Part shown: piece by piece, positions 11,285 to 23,134 of the stretch
Layout of the letters: each line of letters opens with the position of its first letter
Position numbering within the stretch: the first letter of the stretch is position 1
Program-made: the position numbers and the translations under genes
Assembly: GCA_015680685.1 (NCBI GenBank)
Contig: MNCI01004199.1
Span: forward strand, 183,466-236,966
Length of the DNA: 53,501 nucleotides
From: Gnetum montanum
Taxonomy: Eukaryota; Streptophyta; Gnetopsida; Gnetales; Gnetaceae
Direction: 5' to 3'
Notes under the pieces: model-generated
Seen by the model: only the letters and a program-made list of their open reading frames with translations
Databases searched by the model: none
Told to the model about the DNA's origin: nothing

Positions 11285-12233
11285 TGATGAGTATTGAGGT
11301 ACCCCCTATGCCCAACCATATGAATCATAGGAATTCATGCATGATCCAATTGAATTCAGTGGATGGGATTAGTTGTGGCATCTAGATCATTATGCCTTGA
11401 TTGCAATTCATTGTCTTCCCACTTGGACTAGTGGTAGCTTTGTCATGTATGGTTTAGTCTAGAGTGAGGCATATGATAATTGATGTTGTTTTGGCCTTAT
11501 GTTTTTTCTAACAATAATAAAGAGATCAATTATTTAATCTAATTAAAAATATAAACATAAAGTCTAAACTAGCCTATGAGTGATTAGTGTCTATTCCCAA
11601 CTTGTTATAGACATCTTGAACTAATGTATCCACTACTGGGATTGCCAAGCGTTATGCTACTGATTGAACCAAGCAATAATGCTGTTGGAATTACCAAGTG
11701 AATGCGTGTTTACACTCAAAACTGGTCATGCTCATTTGGCCAATTCATTAACATCCATGGAAATGTAAATATTAACTAAGTACATGGAATATAAATTGCA
11801 TTAAAAGTAAATTTAATCTAAGCCAAATTGTTGTAATGAATAAGAATTAATCTTAATCTTATTTTTGTTCATGAAATATGTTTAGGTACATTGCCACTTG
11901 AATAAGACACTATACAATTGACTTAGATCCACACTATGGGCACTCACTAACTATTTTCTAAGACTACGGAATAAAACTGCAAGAGTTTGGCTACTCTATT
12001 GACCAAAGAACTACATAAACATGACTGTGAGTGTGTATTTATAGAGTTTATTACTAGGTTGTGTTGATGGGACCTCGTCGATGCATGAAATGATGCATCG
12101 ATGGGGCCTCGTCAATGTAGCTAACCACATTGATGAGGCCTCATTGACATAGCTTGTTATCAGATCCTTGACATTAGAGCCTTTCAAAAAGTTGACTTTT
12201 TATCAAATAACCTAGCCAATTGATGACGAATCA
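11285..12233 (-). repeat. Element A 5' LTR
   Basis: It is 949 bp and the counterpart of 5253-6210. A TATA box (CTATAAATA, minus) lies at 12036-12044. Between it and the LTR start are three degenerate palindromic units centred on GGCCT at about 12063-12083, 12092-12117 and 12128-12150. The CTTGGTAAT-type motif recurs at 11641-11700. The primer site follows at 11264-11284. Confidence 0.88.
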
Positions 12234-12238
12234 AAAAC

Positions 12239-12607
12239 ATTTAATAAATAATTGGAAACAATAAATTCATAAATAAAATAGCTAATCTATCCAAAGTGTT
12301 GCAAGGTTTATCAAAAAGCTATCTTTATTGCTACACACATTATTGTGCTCAAGTACAACAATGCTCGAATAAAGATCTGTACACTTAATGACTCCTGCTG
12401 CGGGCACATGAGGGAAGAAATTCTAACTTTTGAATAGAAAAAATGTAAGAGCTTTGCTACTACTAATATTTGGATTGCCATAAATGTGGTTGGTGGACAT
12501 GTATATATAGGTGATGAATAGACACTACATCAACGGGGCCTTATCGACGTAGGGCCAAATGCATCGATGAGGCCTCGTTGATGCAGCTAACCAATGATAA
12601 CTCATCA
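12239..12607 (-). mobile_element. Solo LTR of family B, right half
   Basis: This is the 5' half, in element sense, of the LTR split by element A. It includes TATATATAG at 12502-12510 and two palindromic units at 12528-12550 and 12561-12584. It begins (minus) TGATGAGTTATC at 12607. The adjoining plus sequence ATACCCC gives the TSD ATACC. Read in element sense it is also a short purine run (AAAGGGGTAT), so a former 3' LTR rather than a solo LTR cannot be wholly excluded. Confidence 0.72.
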
Positions 12608-12612
12608 ATACC

Positions 12613-13674
12613 CCTTTATTGGTACTAGTAGCTATGCTTAGCTAACGGTATTGGGGCTATGTGACATGTGTTGTTAATTTTATTTTTCACGTTTAATATT
12701 TTGATAGCTTTAATTATTTTGATAACTTTAATTTAATTAATTTATTATTATTAAAACCTATATAGATTAATTATGTGAGGTTGTATAGTCAAGCATCCTA
12801 GATTGATGAATTGATAATGTTCGCACATTATGACAAGTGGAAGTACTTAGCATGACTTGTTATTATTCTTTGGATGATCTTTCCATATTTTTGATTAGAT
12901 AATGATGAATTGGTTTAAAGGAACCATCAATTTGAGTGATGGTAAGGTTCTTATTTCTCAAATTGTAAAACCTAGATTCAAGCCTAGGTGCAATCATGAA
13001 AAAGAGTTTAGGCTTTGACTCATCCATGGATCCTCCTAGTAGCTCTCCTTGGTAGGATGAATATTGGGCCTTAGGGTGATGATACTTTAATTGTGACTTG
13101 GTTTTGGATAACTTTGATGATGGCTATGTCATGTATCAATGGTGAACTAGATGAGATGAGGTGCATGTTGGTCTTGTAGCAAAGTTTAGTACCTGTAACA
13201 ATAAGTCTCAAATCAATTTTGAAAGTTTTGTACTAGTTGAGTGAGATGTCATATCTATAAAAGCATATCTTAGGGATCCTTAGGATTATTTGACATTTGA
13301 CAAACATTTTCTAATGGAGAGTTATAAGGTTCTAAGTGGTGTGAGAGCTATCAAGCATAGAAGGATTTGATTTAAAATGAGAAATAGGAACATGTGATGG
13401 TAGTAGAGGTTCCATAGTCATGTAGACAATGGTGGATATGTGACAGTAGTTGTTGTTTTGAAATCAACCAAGCAATGATGCTTATGACTAGTCAATCGTA
13501 TAAATTAAACCTTGATGGTTATATTACTAGTCAATTGTAGAAATTAAACCTTGATGGTTAGGATCATATGTGATTTTTGGTTTTATGTTACTTTTTTTTT
13601 GTAGATATATCAGGTAGGATGCTTATTTTTCAAGTTCTAAGACATGGCTTTGAGCTTAGGTTTACATAAAAGAG
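12613..13674. other. Intergenic DNA with a degenerate tRNA-like repeat
   Basis: There is no credible ORF. Bases 12940-13010 read GGTAAGGTTCTTATTTCTCA, then AGATTCAAGCCTAGG (B-box-like) and AATCATGAAAAAGAGTTTAG. A looser version occurs at 13610-13674, directly abutting element C. This resembles a dispersed tRNA-like plant repeat, unnamed. A 38-bp tandem duplication lies at 13488-13560. Confidence 0.4.
13488..13560. repeat. 38-bp tandem duplication
   Basis: ACTAGTCAATCGTATAAATT at 13488 recurs as ACTAGTCAATTGTAGAAATT at 13526. Both continue AAACCTTGATGGTTA. Only two mismatches are seen over 35 bp, so it is recent relative to its surroundings. Confidence 0.85.
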
Positions 13675-14602
13675 TGATGAGTGGTGGGCATCCCCTACAT
13701 CTAATCATATGAATCACAATCATTCACGTACAATTTGAACAAATTCCATGAATGGAACTAGTGTGGTATCTAGATTATTAAGTATTGATCAGAGGTAATT
13801 ATCTTCTCACTTGGACTACTGGTAGTTTTATCACGTATGGTTTAGTTCAAAGTAAAGCATATGATTATTGATATTGTATGGTCCTTAAAATAATTAAATA
13901 ATAATATAGAAATTAATTATTTAATCTAATTAACATAACATTAAATCCTAAACTATCCTAAGGGAAATAAGTATCTATTCCTAGCTTATTATACACATCT
14001 TGAACTCATGTACCTACCACTAGGATTACCAAGTGTTATGCTACTAGGCAAACCAAGTAATAACATTTTTGGAAATACTAAGAGAATAAGTGTTTATACT
14101 CAAAGTTGGTTACACTCATTTTGTTGATTGATTAATGTATATGAAAATGTAAATATTAACTACATACATAAAAAATAAATCTATTCTATGCCAAAATCTT
14201 GCAATGAATATGAATGAATCTCAATCTCTCTCTTTTTTTATGGAATATGTCTAGGTACAATGCCACTCAAATAAGATGTCATACAATTAACTCAAATCCA
14301 TGCTACGGGTACACACTGACTGTTTGCTAAGATTATGGGATAAAACTACAAGAGTCTACCTACACCACTAACTAAATGGTGTCAAATACATAGTAAGTGT
14401 TCATATATTTATAGATTTCAGGCAACAAAGCATCAATGCATATATATCAATGCATCTAAGATGCATTAACAAGGATGCATCAAGACGTCCTCATCGATGC
14501 ATGTGCATCAATGCATCTAAGATGCATTGACGAGGATGTGTCGATAAGGGTCTATTGAGATGGATGCACTGATGAAGTTACCTAACATATGGTGTTTCAT
14601 CA
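13675..14602 (-). repeat. Element C 3' LTR
   Basis: It is 928 bp and aligns along its length with the element A LTRs. The TATA box (CTATAAATA, minus) is at 14406-14414. Upstream of it, in element sense, GCATCAATGCATCTAAGATG-type units repeat at 14441-14545, a different palindrome array from A and B. Internal sequence TACCTCTATGAAT, matching A's TACCCCCATGACT, follows at 14603. Confidence 0.82.
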
Positions 14603-15085
14603 TACCTCTATGAATAACTATAACTCATTCTTGAGATATACATATATGGACGAGGTTCCATTACAAAAATTAGGAGGTGATCAAGACTAGATTGACTACC
14701 ATAACAAAACTAAAGTGCCACATTACAAAATTTTATTCAAGTGAAAGTATTACAAAATGGTAAAAAGACTAAATAAACATCAAATTTTACAAAATTACAG
14801 GAGTTTTAAAAATTTGTTGATGATGAATCTTCATGTTGTTCTTATCAGTGGTAGTTTTTTTAACCATGGTTGTTATATTGGTGCTTTTCTTTTATGTAGA
14901 ATGTTTTGAAAAATGGATAGAAATTACTCCTCATCAACCCATGGGTTTCTAGACAATGAACATGCAATTTTTGAGTTTTAATTCTTGGTTATGCTACTTG
15001 TCCATGAGAATGTCCTCCTCTTGGCCTCTTTTTCTTTTCTTGTAAAAGATATTCAACCTTAGGCATTTATTTTAGCATTACATAT

Positions 15086-15979
15086 TGATGAGTCTCAGAT
15101 TGGTTGCATCAACAAGGTTGCATCAACTAGGCCCCATCGAGGCATCATTTCATGTGTTGACGTGGCCTTATCAATGTAGGGTTTATTCTTTCCTATAAAT
15201 ACATGCCAACCCATCATGTTTAGGCATCAATCTATCATAGTGTAGCAAAGCTCTTAAAATTTTTATATTTAAAAGTTAGAATATTTTCTTGAGTGCCTCT
15301 AGTAGGAAGTCATTGAGTGTACGAATCTTTATCCAAGCATTGTTATACCTGAGCACGATAGTGTGTGTGACAATAAAGATGAGCTTCTTGATAAACCTTG
15401 CAATATTCTAGATAGTTTAAATGTTTTATTCATGCATTTAATGTTTTTAATTATTTATTAAATATTCCTTAGTAATTAAGATAATTAAGTGATTAAGAAA
15501 AATAAGCTAAATATATTAAACACATAAGTACAACTACTTTAAGTGTAAACACGTATTTGCTTGGTAATCCCAACAACAGTATTACTTGGTGTGCTTAGTA
15601 GGGTAGTGCTTGGTAACCCAGAAGTGGATACGTGGGTTCAAGACATGTATGGAAAGTGGGACTAGATGCTAATGTTAGGACTAGTTAGAGATTAGTTAAA
15701 TAGTTAAATTAAATTAGTTCTCAATTTACTTCATCTTTCTCTTTAAGCACCAAAACCAAAAACATAAAATAATAGAAATCATATGCCTTGATTACACTTA
15801 ACCATACCATCATGCATCACAAGTGTAATTGGGAAGACAACGAATGATCATTAGGGTAAGGTTCACTTTGTAGAAGACTAGTGTACTAGAAACTAGAGTC
15901 CACGAATTTTGACCAGGTCATGCATGAGCGCTTCATGATTCATATGGTTGGGCATAGGGGTACCCTCAACCACTCATCA
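15086..15979 (+). mobile_element. Solo LTR of family B, plus orientation, inside element C
   Basis: It is 894 bp, beginning TGATGAGTCTCAG and ending CACTCATCA. CTATAAATA is at 15193-15201. CTTGGTAATCCCA is at 15560-15572 and CTTGGTAACCCAG at 15609-15621. Neither a primer site nor a purine tract flanks it. Element C sequence continues on both sides, so it is a solo LTR left by recombination. The flanking 5-mers (CATAT and CCTAC) do not match, so the target duplication has decayed or the ends are slightly off. Confidence 0.78.
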
Positions 15980-17785
15980 CCTACACTCACCAAAGGATAA
16001 ATGTTAGTGTTAGTAATTTTATTCCTTAGTAATAAACCCTTTTCAAATCCTTGGTTAGCTCAAAATTTGAAAAAACAATTTAGCATTTCGACTCAAGATG
16101 ATTTTATAATAATGTTTCCCAAGGCTCTAAGATAACTAAAATCATCAAGTGGTTCAATCCATTTTGATTATTGTTACTATTAATTACCATAATGTTGGAA
16201 ATGGGGTGTTAGAAAGAATTTCAAAAATTACATCCTTAGCCCCCATGATGAATGAGCTTAACTTTGGAAGCTCACAATTTTTTGAATAGTTAAAACCAAG
16301 GGTCTTGTTTACAAGATGACCAAGAAATATTGAATTTGGAGGATAGTTTAATATAAAAGTAGTACAAATTAATCACAATTGATGAGAAGTAGTTCCAAAA
16401 TCATGCATAAAGTTTAGAAGTTTTCCATGATGTCCTAGAAGATGTGATGCTTCAGTTTCGAGCCATTATTAACAAAATTCATGCAAGTGGATCCTCCCCA
16501 AAGCATGCTCTTGCAATAATGACCTCACATAACCACCTCTATAGATGTCTATGAACATCTTAGAAGGTAGATGTAGATCATTCCTTTATTCCAAACAACA
16601 CATAATCACCTTGTTTAGGATCTTGCACTATACTATACAAAACCATTAGTCTTATAATTACACGCAACAGTGAGGTGAATAATAGGATGAGAAAGGATTG
16701 TAGAGATTAGAACATAAGGTACCCAACCATGTCTACAATAGGTTCTTATGTCAATTGTGATTAAGATGACCATCATACCTAGTTGTCAAAGTTTCAGGCC
16801 AAGGCCATACCATTAACAATGACCTTGCATTAATGTGCTTCTTCTTGCCTACCATCATGAGTCCACAACAACTACAAAGTATGAGCATCACTTCAAAAAG
16901 AGAAGAAAATAGAAGTAGGAAGGAAGGGCCTTAGATAGAGGGGTGCTTTCAAACATGGGTAACATGTCTTTCTAGATCAATAACCAGTGCTTTTAGCTCA
17001 TTAATGTGTCTAAGGGGTGTTCTTTAAATTCTCATGTTTGTTGATGTTGTTTTTTTTGTCTCTCTCTTTTCTTTTTTCTCTTTCTCTATTATCTCTTTCT
17101 TTTCCTTTTCATAGGAACCACACCATGCAAAGACATGCTTCCTATTATGGTTGAAAATAAGAGTGATGGTACATTCATGAGGAGTCATAGATCACAAGAA
17201 GAAAGTCAAGAAGAGAACCCACAAGTCCCCTTAAGGTCACACCCTTTACCATTCCCACTTGGTCTTTCCCTCTTTCTTCAAGGCACAATGATTAGTAGTT
17301 AATGTTAGTTTTGTGTGAGAAGAACCATATTCTTTTCATGATAAAGACCTTTTATTTAGAAAAACTAGAGGGATGGATGATGTGATCATACTGCATTACA
17401 CAATTATTTATCCAATGATTTTAATATCATAGGACAAAGACCTAACACATGGTTTTGGATTTTGCATCATGACTGATATTGTTGTTATTAACAAAAACAT
17501 AGTAGGCATCCTTAAAGAAAATCACTTAATAAAAGAGAAAATTATAAGGAAAAGAAAAATAATAAGAAATGGAAAACATATTAAGAATTAAAATTTTTTG
17601 TAGAAATAAGAAAATGATTAAAAATTGTAAAACAAAAAGTGAAAATGCACTCATTAGTTCTTAATTCAAGATAGGGCATCTCCCCCATGACTATACTCAT
17701 GGGAAAGAATTTGAAAAATGGATTGCACATTCCCTTGGTTATACACCATAATTTTTTCATTTATCATATTTATTGATTTGAGTTT

Positions 17786-18136
17786 TCACTTGGTAGCACC
17801 TTTAATATTAATGATAATCAAGTTTTGATCATTTGGAGAAATATCTTTTGCTACACTTGAAGTTGTTCTCCTTTTACAAGGTCCAGATATGATCTCATTT
17901 TGATTTTCTATTTTAGTTCTTAGGTCTTCTTGTTTAACATTTTCTTTTGATGTATAGTCAAAGTGTAAGATGTCTTTTTCTAAGTTCTCTATTTGGTTCA
18001 TTTTATTAGGACTAGAACTAATAAGTGGGTTGGATATTTTCATGCATCTTTTGAATGGTTTGGTATTCTCATTCTTGAGCCATTGGGTATCTTTTGGTTT
18101 AGTTGTTATTGTGTAGACTTGGTTTTGCACACACAC
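17786..18136 (-). pseudogene. Element C unassigned ORF ('TQWL' ORF)
   Basis: This open minus-strand frame of 116 residues has DTQWLKNENTKPFKRCMK near residue 18, PLISSSPNKMNQ near 38, then an acidic stretch with LEKDILHFDYTSKENVKQED. It aligns with 8484-8890 in element A, where the same protein is split. It has no signal peptide, membrane segment or known motif. It is probably a structural, gag-like accessory of the element. Low-level conservation is the only evidence of function. Confidence 0.45.
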
Positions 18137-18589
18137 TTATTTCTCAAGTTTATTGCAGGTTAGTATAGAGATCATGTTAATACTTTAAACTTTTGGCCCA
18201 CAATGCATCCTTTATTATTATTAGTAATGCATGAAATTTTTTGTCTATCCACAATGATAAGTTAATCTTTTATGTTTTGTGTTGGAGTAATAATTGTTAT
18301 TGGATTTTGCATAAAATTAGAAAGCATTGTCTTTGTGAGAAAGAGGGTTGCACTAGATTGTCTTTGTGCTAGTTCTGATAAGCTAGTAGAACTAATTGTT
18401 TGATTCACATTTTTTGAGGCTTACTAGCATTATTATCCTTTTCCATGTTTCAAACACAAGTTGCTTTCTTCTATTAAGGTTGTGGTGCCAATCCTTCCTA
18501 CATTGTTGGTGGTGACATATGTTAGAGGCAATTATGAGAGTATTAAGGACAAAAGGGATGATAAGAGGCATGAGATGATGATCCCAAAG

Positions 18590-19350
18590 GAGATGTTATG
18601 GATAGATGATATTCAAGAGAGTAGTAGTAGTGATTTGAGGTAGGGTAGCTAGAACCATTTGGAGAAATAGGTTCTTGAACATAATATCCAATAGGGTCTG
18701 ATTGATAATAGAAGTATTGCTAGTTTGTTGATGGCATCCCCCATGACTATGGGTTTTGCCGCCATAGTTTAAGGTAGTCTTGAGGTTGACCAAAAATCCC
18801 ACTAGGATAGTACTATTATTTGTAGGATCATCTATAATTTCCTTTTGGGTAAGGCAATCTCCTAAGCATTTTCTACTCTACGAACTTGAGATTCAAAGAA
18901 AAAGCCCCAAACTCTTATATATGTAACATAACTAGGCAATAGAACTTTGGATTTTCATATTAACAAATGTCACATCCATCATCCTCATCTATATTTGAGT
19001 CTACAACCTCTTCTACTATATCTATTTTTCTTTTTTACCAATAAGTGTCCTTACCTATTTTCTTATTCTTTTTTCTCTTCTTATTTTAATCACTTGATCC
19101 TATTTTCTTTACCTTCTTCTCTATTGTTTTCAAGTTGGTTGTAACTTTTTCATCCATCAACTCCCACATATTATCTACCCTTGCTTCAATCTTAGTGATG
19201 GACTTTTGTATTGGTAAGGTTTTGTGTGAAATTAACTTATCAAGAACTACCTCTTTTTCTTGATCATAAATATGGACCTTCTTCTTGTAAAGAGTTGGAT
19301 CCTAATTATATTACTTTACACTCTTCCTTTTACATAGCTCTCCATTAAAT
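18590..19350 (-). pseudogene. Element C gag-related remnant
   Basis: The minus-strand sequence matches element A between about 9300 and 10060, including the region equivalent to the 'LYDHPK' ORF (around 18830-18980). It is scattered with stops and indels, and no continuous frame remains. The match ends at 19350, where the element is truncated. Confidence 0.5.
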
Positions 19351-19364
19351 GGTAGTAGGATAAT

Positions 19365-19625
19365 AAGTATAGTAGGATAATGAAAATGAAAGTGAAGCTA
19401 TGTTTAAAGTTTTCTAATCTAATGCTCTATTTTGTAGCTGGTAAGGAATGAATACTTGATAGGGATTATTTCAATTACAAAAGTAGGTTTTTTCCTTTCC
19501 TTCTATCCAATCGTGTTTTCCATGCCATGGCAAATGACTAGACAATAGAATTAGAATGATAATTGATAAATCATGTCAAGTTGGAGTATTAATCTCTTGT
19601 CTCTATTATGGAAATGACTTGACAT
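19365..19625 (+). repeat. Block U2, copy 1 (matches 25505-25770)
   Basis: GTAGGATAATGAAAATGAAA, CTAATGCTCTATTT, CAGTTGGCAAGGAA-like, AATCGTGTTT, CCATGCC/CCCATGG, GACTAGACA and GTTGGAGTATT occur in the same order and strand in both copies. The copies flank the viral remnant and the F-box gene as direct repeats about 6.1 kb apart. Confidence 0.7.
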
Positions 19626-19744
19626 ATCAAGCATTTTCCACTAGTAGGACTAGGAAAACCCAAGGTTCCTCTTACCCTTTTGTCATTGTGGCTTATGTGA
19701 ACGTTGAGATTATTTTTCATTCTTCTATCTATACAAATTAAGTG

Positions 19745-20335
19745 GGGATGATTATTTTTTAACCTATGATTTAGATATTTCCTTTGCTAATGGAGATCTT
19801 TACTTAGAATTGTCTAATCAATTCTCAAGTGAGGCCAAATATGAGGATACACCTCATTATGATTAGGAACCAAGGACATATTCTTATGACTCTAATGATT
19901 TTGATTATTATCATATGTATATGAATGAAGAAGCTTCACAATCATCAGCAAAGGATTACTACACTCAAGATCAGATATATAGCCTACTCTAAGCCTAGTT
20001 TAAACATCTCCAAAAAAAATGGGAACAAGATCTGATAGAAGATATACATAAATATAGGGCATATAAGAAAAAGATGTGAGCTAAACAAGATGAATTAGAA
20101 CTCCATAAACAAACATTAGATGAGAGGAGAGGAATCTATCAGGATTCACAAGATCCAAATAATGTTGAAGAATTAGAAGCAAAAACCCCAAAACCTCAAA
20201 GAACTCATGAACCTCATGTCCCATATGAAGTAGGTACATCCATGTGGCAACAATATAGAATAAAATAATTAAAATAATTTGTCAAAAAAGCCATGGATAA
20301 ATATGATGAATTAGAACAAATAGAAGAAAGCTATT
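19745..20335 (+). pseudogene. Endogenous caulimovirid polyprotein, pre-protease region, broken
   Basis: Two or three plus-strand frames together read as an acidic, tyrosine- and glutamine-rich region followed by a charged, probably helical stretch. They carry several stops (near 19865, 19990, 20080 and 20267). This composition is usual for the segment between coat protein and protease in caulimovirid polyproteins. No CCHC knuckle is visible. Assignment rests on position and composition only. Confidence 0.4.
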
Positions 20336-22262
20336 AATAGTAGCATTACAAAGAGGAAACCAAAAGTATCCAAGCAGTATTAGAAATTAACCACAATAGT
20401 ATAAAACCAATTTTACCAGCATGTACTTTAGTAATTAAATTTCCAAGTTATAAAGTATATGAAATAGATGTACTACTCGATACAGGTGCTAAATTATCTC
20501 TAGCCAGAGAGGGAATTTTACCACCTTGGGCATGGGAAGAAAGAAACCCTACACATATTACTTTCAATACTCAAAAGAAAGTAATTACTAAACAAGCTAG
20601 AATGCCTTTTTTAATGCCTGATTGAAGTATCTTTGAACGTATAGTATATCAGTTTGAGATAACATCTTACAATTTTCTTTTAGAAGTAAATAATTTACAA
20701 AAACTAGATAGCTTATCCATTATAGCTAAAACAATTAAATTATGAAAATATATTTATCTTAGGATTAATGCCAAATAAAGGTTTTAAATCCATACAATAC
20801 CATAAAAGAATACTAAAAAGATGAATTTGATCATTAATCAAATTGAACATAAAAAAGGCGAGTTTGACCAATGAATAGAATATTTAAAAATATTCACTAG
20901 CAATGATCCAACTGCTTTCAAACACAAAAAAGAACATTGGTCGAAGATTGATCTAAAAGATGGCATTAAAATAAAAGTATTTTCCCAACACATAGGAATG
21001 TCACCAAGTTTGAGACAAGAATGTGAAAGGGAGATACAAGATCTGCTAAAAAAGGGATTAATCAAGATGAGTACAAACATGTTTGCTTGTGTAGCCTCCT
21101 ATGTCAACAAACGAACAGAATTGGCTAGAGGAAAGAAAAGGTTAGTTGTTAATTACAAACCTTTAAATGATATTATTAAATCTATACAATATCTGATTCC
21201 AAATAAAGATGATTATTTTAGCGACTTCCTCACAGCAACATCTATTCAAAGTTTGATTTAAAATATGGTTTCTGGCAAATCTAGGTAATCCCTGAAGATT
21301 GTTGGAAAACTGCCTTTACGATACCAAGTGGCTTGTATGAATGGAATGTTCTTCCCTTTGGAATTAAAACTGCACCTTCCATCTTTTAACAAATGATGAA
21401 TTCCATTTTCCATTCATATCCATTTATTCTTGTCTATATTGATGACATCTTAATACTCAGCAAATCTACAAAAGAACATCTTGAACACTAAAAGATATTT
21501 GCTAATTTAGTTGAAGAAAATGAATTAGTCTTATCACTAACAAAAATGAAAATAACATAGTCTAAAATAGAATTCTAGGGCTAGAAATATCTACTAGCAT
21601 AATTCATCTACAACCACATAATTTAGAATCTATAGATAAATTTTCCAATGTATTAATAGATAAAAATCAAATAGAAAGATTTTTAGGTTGTATAAATTAT
21701 GTTTCTAGATTTTTTAAAGATATAGCTATTGAAAGAGATGTGCTCAATAAACTCCTCAAGAAAAATGCTCCAACATGGGATCAGAAGCATAGACATAGTT
21801 AAGAAGATCAAACAAAAGTGCAAAACATTGCCACCATTATATCTACCAGGAGAAGGTAAATTTATTTTAGAAACTAATGCTTCTCATGAATTCTGGGGTG
21901 CTACTTTGAAATAAGAACAAGGTAATACTATACAAATCTGCAGGTATGCCTTAGGTAAGTTTAACGAAGCACAAAAGAAGTATCATAGTTCTCACAAAGA
22001 ACTACTTGCAATTGTCAAAGGTATAGAAAAATTTCAGCTTTTCCTCCAGCCACAGGAGTTCACTATCCAAAGTGACTTAAAACACTTTGAAAAATATATG
22101 CAAACAAAAAACATGTCCAAGGTGGGACATACTAGACTCATTATATGGAGTTTATTTTTAGCCAATTTTGATTTTGATTCCAAATATATTGAAGGAAATA
22201 ACAATATTTTAGTTGATTTTCTGACTAGAGAACTTCAACTATCTAGTCCTACTAATGGTTGA
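20336..22262 (+). pseudogene. Endogenous caulimovirid pol: protease, RT, RNase H, broken
   Basis: Aspartic protease: IDVLLDTGAKLS near 20467-20500. RT: RGKKRLVVNYKPLND near 21130-21172, a TIPSGLYEWNVLPFG-type block near 21320-21365, and the catalytic YIDDILILS near 21437-21463. RNase H: LETNASHEFWGATLK near 21868-21912 and FTIQSDLKHF near 22060-22090. These occur in family order over about 1.9 kb. The frame changes near 21261 and again before 21729, and in-frame stops occur throughout (for example after 20622, 20741 and 21913). The enzyme would copy the viral RNA to DNA; this copy cannot make it. Confidence 0.8.
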
Positions 22263-22376
22263 AATATGTGCAAAGTTATTATGAGGCGAAGGTTGGACCC
22301 TTCAATCCTCTAGAAGATTAAGAGCTTGTACAAATAATGAAAGATATTTAAGTTTTTCATAGTATTTTGCTAAAAT

Positions 22377-23134
22377 GTCTAAATATCAAGCTAGCTGGGA
22401 AGACTTTGTACAAAGAACTGAACCTCTCTCTTATTACTCCTACATTACCCAAAGGATTTTACTACTTGATGTTCCTCTCGTGAGAAAATTGAGTTTCCTC
22501 CTTATATCACTCTTGCCACAAATGTAAAAATTAGCCATCTTGATTTTGAAACTTGGTATTCCATGATACCCTTAATTGGCCATATTACTACCCCAATGAT
22601 TATCATATGTATTGCATTGAGTTTAATCTACAGTCCATGCTTGCATCAGACGCTTTCATGTTTTGGTCATGGTGGACTAAGTTTGGTCATGCTCTAGTTC
22701 ATCAACCATCCAATTATTCAGGGTATCTTAGAGCTCAACTTGCAAACCATCATGGTAATTTTGCCTACTACCAAAATGCTACCATAGTAGCATGGCACTT
22801 TATGCATGTGGCCTCCACATGCATCGCCAAAATAATTGATGTTTATACTGTCAATGCTTTTGACATTCAACATCATTGCCACGTCAAACTCAAGGTGCCC
22901 TACACACTAGAATTATATTATCTAGATTCCCGTATTGAAGAATACCGAGAAGCCGGTGGCAAAGAAAAGAAGCTTTATCTGATAGCGGTCCATTCAAGCA
23001 TAGAAGATAGTGACATGAGCAGGCCAGGAGATTCCCTAAGATGGAATTACAGCTCAAACGAATATCATAATAGAAGTGTCGGCTCGGAAGGGGATGATAT
23101 TGACTCGGGACCTAACAGTCCACCATCTCGCTGA
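22377..23134 (+). pseudogene. Unidentified reading region downstream of caulimovirid pol
   Basis: A short frame opens at the ATG at 22377 (MSKYQASWEDFVQRTEP) and stops near 22529. The following open frame, 22553-23134, codes for 193 residues with many aromatic residues (FWSWWTKFGHALVH; WHFMHVAST) and a Ser/Asp-rich tail ending NSPPSR. A frame break between them is likely. The position matches the extra 3' ORF of some caulimovirids, but I recognise no conserved motif. The last 200 bases are GC-richer, so part may be flanking DNA. Function unknown. Confidence 0.4.

Larger units (their letters stand above)
5253..12233 (-). mobile_element. Element A: complete non-autonomous Ty3/gypsy-type LTR element
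   Basis: Both LTRs (5253-6210 and 11285-12233) and a 5-bp TSD AAAAC (5248-5252 and 12234-12238) are visible, so this is one full insertion of 6,981 bp in minus orientation. After the 5' LTR, element sense, comes TTGGCATCATTTCTGAGGAT, resembling the tRNA-Asp primer site of Athila/Tat-type elements. A short purine run, ATGGGGGTA, precedes the 3' LTR. The 5.07-kb interior holds a gag remnant, two further small ORF blocks and a long non-coding 3' half. I see no protease, RT, RNase H or integrase, so any mobility must have depended on a related autonomous element. It landed inside a B-family LTR. Confidence 0.88.
13675..19350 (-). mobile_element. Element C: 5'-truncated relative of element A
   Basis: The 3' LTR (13675-14602) and the interior match element A in order and orientation, ending abruptly near 19350 inside the region matching A at about 10060. 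The gag core, primer site and 5' LTR are therefore missing. A plus-strand B-family LTR (15086-15979) is inserted in the interior. Element C keeps the 'TQWL' ORF in better condition than A. No pol is present. Beyond 19350 the sequence switches to a block also found at 25505, so the truncation is a rearrangement junction. Confidence 0.8.
19745..23134 (+). mobile_element. Endogenous caulimovirid (pararetrovirus) remnant
   Basis: A plus-strand series of broken frames gives, in order, a charged pre-protease region, a retroviral-type aspartic protease, RT and RNase H, then a separate downstream reading region. There are no LTRs and no integrase. RT is followed directly by RNase H, and several motifs look like Caulimoviridae rather than Ty3/gypsy. 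Movement and coat protein regions are not visible upstream, so the copy is 5'-truncated. Stops and frameshifts are numerous, so it is not functional. Genus cannot be fixed by eye; gymnosperm endogenous caulimovirids are the natural comparison. Confidence 0.72.

Noticed and set aside
15080-15984. TSD for the plus-strand B solo LTR
   Set aside because: CATAT and CCTAC do not match, so none is claimed.
13675-19350. Element C as a complete element
   Set aside because: No 5' LTR, primer site or gag core; similarity to element A stops near 19350.
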